This document shows positions 60,816 through 64,000 of a stretch of 64,000 bases of DNA, one piece after another. The stretch comes from Verrucomicrobiia bacterium (GTDB lineage Bacteria; Verrucomicrobiota; Verrucomicrobiia; Verrucomicrobiales; Akkermansiaceae). Location: the NCBI GenBank assembly GCA_030431475.1, contig JAUIJD010000003.1:1-64000 (forward strand), in the 5' to 3' direction. The notes beneath the pieces are model-generated. The model saw only the letters and a program-made list of their open reading frames with translations, had not been told where the DNA came from and made no database searches. The stretch's first letter is position 1. Each line of letters starts with the position of its first letter. The position numbers and the translations under genes are program-made.

Positions 60816-62660
60816 TCAGTGGCGGCGTGCGCGGCTGAAGCGCGGGCGTTCGGCCTCTTCGGTCTGCACCGGGCGCGGCGTGCCGCGGTCGAGTTCGCGT
60901 TCGGTCGGATAGTAGGGTGCTTCCTCCGGCTGGAGGCCGCGCAGCCCGCGGCGGAGGTTCGGTTCGTGGGCCGGACCCGGGTTGCGGGTGTCGACCCAGT
61001 CGTGATCGCGGGTGAGTTGAAGCGCGGAGTGGACGCGGTTCGACTGGCGGCCGGTGGCCGAGCGACTCGACGGATCGTAGGAGGTGGGCGTGACGATGAA
61101 CACGAGGCTGGCCTGTTCCTTGACGGTCTCCTTGCTCTTGAAGAAGAAGTTGAGGATGGGGATGTCGCCGAGAAGCGGCACCTTGGTGTTGTCGTTCGAC
61201 TTCACCTCTCCGTAGAAGCCGCCGACGACGAGCGAGTAGCCGTCGGGCACGCGGCTGAGCGACTCGATCATCGACTCGGTCACCCGCGGGTAGACGTTGG
61301 AGGTCGAGGCGCTCTGGATCTGGTCGGTGATCTGGGCGGAACGGGGACGGAGACGCATCCGGACCGTGCCGTCGGGCAGCAGGGTCGGGGTGACGACCAT
61401 CGAGATGCCGATTTCCCGGTGTTTCTCGGGATCCTCGGTGATGGTCGGGTCGCCGGGATCGATCTTGTATCGAACGTCTTCCGAGACGCTGGCGACGTCA
61501 CCCGTTCCCTGGTTGGTGGTGGTGGTGATGATGGGAACCCGGTCGATGATGGAGATGGTGCCCTGTTCGTTGTCTTCGGTGATCAGGGTCGGATTGGAGA
61601 TCTGGGTGGCCACGCCGCCTTCGGCGAGCGCCCGCAGCACCCCGCGGAGCTGGATGGGGCTGAGCACCAGGTTGGCGTCCGGGGCGAACTCGGAGTCGAT
61701 GCCGTTGGCGGTGTTCGGGACGTCGAGGAAGTTGCTGCTGATGCCGAACATGGCGTTGAGGCTGCGGGAGATCTCGAGGGTCGTGCCGCTTTCGCCGAGG
61801 GAGGCGGACCAGTTCACGCCGATCCGTTCGGCGGCCTTGCTGTTCACGCGCAGGATCTTGGTTTCGACGATGATCTGCCCCTTCGGCTGGTCGATCTTGG
61901 AAAGGAGCTCGCGGGCTTGATCGATCCGATGGGTCGTATCGATGATCATGATGGTGTTGGTCTTCGGCTCGAAGTTGACGATGCCGGTGCCGGGACTGAG
62001 GACCGGCTTGATCAGCTCCATGATCTGATCCTTGTCCTGCGGCCGCAGGTAGCGGAGCTGGTAGCTGTACTGGGTGCTCGGAAGCTGGCTGAGCTGCGCC
62101 TGGGTGAGGGCGTAGACGGTGTTGCCCTTGGTGTAGAGCATGAGGCCGTACATGAACGCCAGTTCCTCCATCTGCTGGAGCGGGTTGCCGTCGTTGAGGT
62201 GACCGGTGACGCGGTACTCGGGCGTCGCGATCTTGATGTTGTGGAAGTACTGGCGGCCGGCCTGCTTGGCGAGGAACTGGAAGATGTCGTTCAGGGCGGC
62301 GTCCTTGATCAGGTAGCCCTCGTCGGATTCGAGGATGGGCTGCTCGATGCTGGCGCCGGGAAGCGGTTGCTCCTCGGGCGGTGTCACGGGTTCGACCGGA
62401 GGCTGGCCTCCGTCCGTGGCGGGCGCCGGCGGAGGTTCGGAAAGTCCGGTGGCGGGACCGGGGCCGAGATCCGGAAGCCCGGCGGGATCGGCGGGCAGAT
62501 CGGCGGGATCGGCAGGCAGGTCGGCGGGAGCGGGCGGGAGATCGGGAACGGCGGTTTCCTCGACCGCAGCGGGCGGTGCGCCGGGGTCGTCCTGGCCGTA
62601 CGAGGTCGTCGTGGCGAGCAGGGCGATCGTGCTGAGCAGTATGGTGGTTTTCATGGCCAT
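60816..62660 (-). CDS. Secretin (GspD/PilQ family)
   Basis: A 614-residue outer-membrane secretin with a signal peptide (MAMKTTILLSTIALLATTTS). A Pro/Ala/Asp-rich repetitive linker (about 28-80, with PADLPADPADLPADPAGLP repeats) follows. N-domains come next (SDEGYLIKDAALNDIFQFLA, FEPKTNTIMIIDTTHRIDQA) and then the secretin core (PKGQIIVETKILRVNSKAAE and the hallmark VPLLGDIPILNFFF followed by LVFIVTPT). It forms the multimeric channel through which the pseudopilus or exported substrates pass. The C-terminal ~90 residues are basic and unlike other secretins. It is the third complete gene of the visible operon. Confidence 0.9.
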   Translation of the reverse strand: MAMKTTILLSTIALLATTTSYGQDDPGAPPAAVEETAVPDLPPAPADLPADPADLPADPAGLPDLGPGPATGLSEPPPAPATDGGQPPVEPVTPPEEQPLPGASIEQPILESDEGYLIKDAALNDIFQFLAKQAGRQYFHNIKIATPEYRVTGHLNDGNPLQQMEELAFMYGLMLYTKGNTVYALTQAQLSQLPSTQYSYQLRYLRPQDKDQIMELIKPVLSPGTGIVNFEPKTNTIMIIDTTHRIDQARELLSKIDQPKGQIIVETKILRVNSKAAERIGVNWSASLGESGTTLEISRSLNAMFGISSNFLDVPNTANGIDSEFAPDANLVLSPIQLRGVLRALAEGGVATQISNPTLITEDNEQGTISIIDRVPIITTTTNQGTGDVASVSEDVRYKIDPGDPTITEDPEKHREIGISMVVTPTLLPDGTVRMRLRPRSAQITDQIQSASTSNVYPRVTESMIESLSRVPDGYSLVVGGFYGEVKSNDNTKVPLLGDIPILNFFFKSKETVKEQASLVFIVTPTSYDPSSRSATGRQSNRVHSALQLTRDHDWVDTRNPGPAHEPNLRRGLRGLQPEEAPYYPTERELDRGTPRPVQTEEAERPRFSRARRH

Positions 62661-62677
62661 GGTGGCGTTTTTTTGGA

Positions 62678-63349
62678 TTAGCGGCGGGAGGAAAGGGAAT
62701 TGGGGCTGGCGCCCGAGAGATCAATGGTGTCGTTGGAGTCGGCCGGCAGCACGCCGTCGGGGCGTGAGTCTCCGCCGCCGCGCTGCATGCCGCCGGGAAG
62801 GAGCTTGAGCACGTGGGCCGCGGTTTCATTCGTGACGCCGTGGCGGAAGAGCACACGGTTGGAGTCGATCGCCACGACGTGGACGGTGAGGTTCTTGTCC
62901 TTGCCGGTGTTGAGCGTGAGGCGGGCGCCGACGCTGTAGGAGTTGCCGCCGACGAGGAACTTCTCCTGTGAGGGGATGATGGCGGTGATCGGGATCATCT
63001 CGACGATGTCGGAGAACGGGGTGACCGGCTCCGGCTTGTACTTCGCCAGCTGCTTCTTCCGGACGACCGGTTCCGGCGGACGATATTCCGGGTCCTGGTG
63101 GCGGCCGAAGGGATCGCGGGCGCGTCCCCGCATCTCGAAGGATGAAAGCATCGCCTGGATGTAGGCTTCGCTGTCGATGCCGACGTAGCGCGAGGGGAGC
63201 GAGATGAGCTCCGCCTTCTTGTCGTCGTCGACCTCCGGGGTGCGGGTTTCGTCCGTGCCGGCGGGAGCGGCCGGGTCGAGTTCCTCGAACGACTGGGCGG
63301 CGGCCGGCAAGGCGAGGGCGAGGGTGAGAATGGTGGTGATGGTCTTCAT
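62678..63349 (-). CDS. Hypothetical exported protein, PilP/GspC-like (pilus-type operon)
   Basis: A 223-residue protein with a signal peptide (MKTITTILTLALALPAAAQ). A proline- and charge-rich linker (DPFGRHQDPEYRPPEPVVRK) leads to a small beta domain, FLVGGNSYSVGARLTL then LTVHVVAIDSNRVLFRHG. This pattern (ligand-like strand, then a V-x-I-x-x-x-x-V-x-F-x-H strand) resembles HR/PilP domains that bind secretin N-domains. The gene immediately precedes the secretin gene, which supports that role. In Akkermansia the gene in the same relative position is Amuc_1099, and similarity is inferred from position only. Confidence 0.68.
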   Translation of the reverse strand: MKTITTILTLALALPAAAQSFEELDPAAPAGTDETRTPEVDDDKKAELISLPSRYVGIDSEAYIQAMLSSFEMRGRARDPFGRHQDPEYRPPEPVVRKKQLAKYKPEPVTPFSDIVEMIPITAIIPSQEKFLVGGNSYSVGARLTLNTGKDKNLTVHVVAIDSNRVLFRHGVTNETAAHVLKLLPGGMQRGGGDSRPDGVLPADSNDTIDLSGASPNSLSSRR

Positions 63350-63879
63350 TGCTCCCATGCGGTGTAGTTGACCTCGAAGTTGAGGCTGCTCGCGTTGTTG
63401 CTGGGGTTTATCCTCAGCTCCTGAAGCTGGAGCTGGGGCATGACGGTCTCCAGCTCGAGCAGCGCACGCTGCATCGAGCGGTAGGTGGCGCGGAAAGCGA
63501 GACGGACCTGGGCCGAGCGCTGGCCGGAAACGGACGCGAATCCGGCGCGAGCCGTGGGAAACTGCTGCCCGGTGATCTGGAACTCCTTGCCGGGAAGCTT
63601 CTCCTCCACGGTGCGCAGGTTCGAGCTGATGGCGCTGGCGGTCTCCTTGCCGACGAGCTCCTCCCAGTAGGCGATGTGCTGGCGCTTCTTGCTGATGTCG
63701 GCCTCGAGGCCGAGGGCGTCGATCTTGTTCTGCTTGAAGCCGGCGAAGTGGGTGCACTTCTCGTCGAACGAGGTCTTGATCCTGCCCTTGATCGTGAGTC
63801 CGACGGCGATGACGGCGGCACCGATCACCACCGGAACGATGAAGCCGAAGAGGGCGATGGCCTGGCGGTAAAGATTCAT
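63346..63879 (-). CDS. Single-pass membrane protein, PilO/GspM-like (pilus-type operon)
   Basis: A 177-residue protein with one N-terminal membrane helix (IALFGFIVPVVIGAAVIAVG). A coiled-coil segment follows (KQNKIDALGLEADISKKRQH and ASAISSNLRTVEEKLPGKEF), and then a ferredoxin-like alpha/beta domain (VRLAFRATYRSMQRALLELE, PQLQLQELRINPSNN, SSLNFEVNYTAWEQ). This is the architecture of PilO/GspM alignment-complex proteins. It overlaps the next gene and the upstream partial gene by 4 bp each. Confidence 0.72.
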   Translation of the reverse strand: MNLYRQAIALFGFIVPVVIGAAVIAVGLTIKGRIKTSFDEKCTHFAGFKQNKIDALGLEADISKKRQHIAYWEELVGKETASAISSNLRTVEEKLPGKEFQITGQQFPTARAGFASVSGQRSAQVRLAFRATYRSMQRALLELETVMPQLQLQELRINPSNNASSLNFEVNYTAWEQ

Positions 63880-64000
63880 GGCGTGGTGAAGGAAGTGATG
63901 GCCAGCGGGTCGTCGGCTTCGAAGCGCTGGGTGATGGTCAGGTCGAAAATGAAGGGGTAGGTCGTCTCGTCGCGCATCGTGACCTCCTCCGGAGGCTTCG
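63876..64000 (-). CDS. C-terminal fragment of a pilus-type operon gene (runs off right edge)
   Basis: About 41 residues of a gene that enters from beyond the right edge, ending KPPEEVTMRDETTYPFIFDL then TITQRFEADDPLAITSFTTP and stop (TGA 63878-63876, ATGA overlap with the next gene). FIFDLTITQRF is a beta-strand like the final strand of ferredoxin-like pilus alignment proteins. By operon position it may correspond to the Amuc_1100-type protein, but too little is visible to assign a family. Confidence 0.55.
   Translation of the reverse strand, partial: KPPEEVTMRDETTYPFIFDLTITQRFEADDPLAITSFTTP

Overview
The window is GC-rich, gene-dense bacterial chromosome and reads as a verrucomicrobial genome (phylum Verrucomicrobiota, most like Verrucomicrobiales). 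The evidence is a four-gene pseudopilin cassette of the type called Verru_Chthon D-B-C-A, secreted proteins ending in a calcium-binding-type repeat plus a phylum-typical C-terminal domain, formylglycine-type sulfatases, a GGAG-headed REP/RAYT transposase system, and a pilus-type operon whose layout recalls the Akkermansia Amuc_1098-1102 region. Genus cannot be assigned from the sequence alone.

Left part (1-11.5 kb): the 5' end of an IS1182-like transposase runs off the left edge. Then come housekeeping genes: a LOG-family nucleotide-binding protein, TlyA rRNA methyltransferase, NAD kinase and Xaa-Pro aminopeptidase. A RAYT transposase follows, bracketed by palindromic REP repeats and a small MITE-like element. 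After it are a class V aminotransferase, a headless LacI-type regulator remnant, a large TPR protein and a sigma-54-dependent response regulator.

Pseudopilin region (11.6-19.8 kb): one stand-alone pseudopilin with a clear terminator, a lone barrel-like protein of unknown function, and the Verru_Chthon cassette D-B-C-A plus a fifth exported protein. The cassette is preceded by a perfect -24/-12 (sigma-54) promoter sequence. The sigma-54 activator lies about 2.8 kb upstream.

Middle (19.8-29.6 kb, all minus strand): a glutamine-rich membrane protein, NagB, a coiled-coil/TPR protein, a family 2 glycosyltransferase, a secreted metzincin-type protease and RadC. A 228-bp MITE-like element abuts the end of nagB.

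Transport block (29.7-40.6 kb): two divergent oligopeptide-type ABC systems. The minus-strand set has a binding protein and two permeases but no ATPase. The plus-strand, Yej-like set has two permeases, a binding protein and two ATPases, which may serve both sets.

Right part (40.5-54 kb): homocysteine S-methyltransferase-like protein, a very large secreted PhoD-type phosphatase, an Mla-type lipid-transport operon whose ATPase subunit has lost its catalytic motifs, an MFS carrier and two sulfatases. The end (54-64 kb, minus strand) is a tightly overlapping operon of at least 13 genes for a type IV pilus/type II secretion-like machine (secretin, ATPase, inner-membrane platform protein, pseudopilin and several unknown proteins), running in from beyond the right edge.

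No rRNA, tRNA or CRISPR array was recognised.
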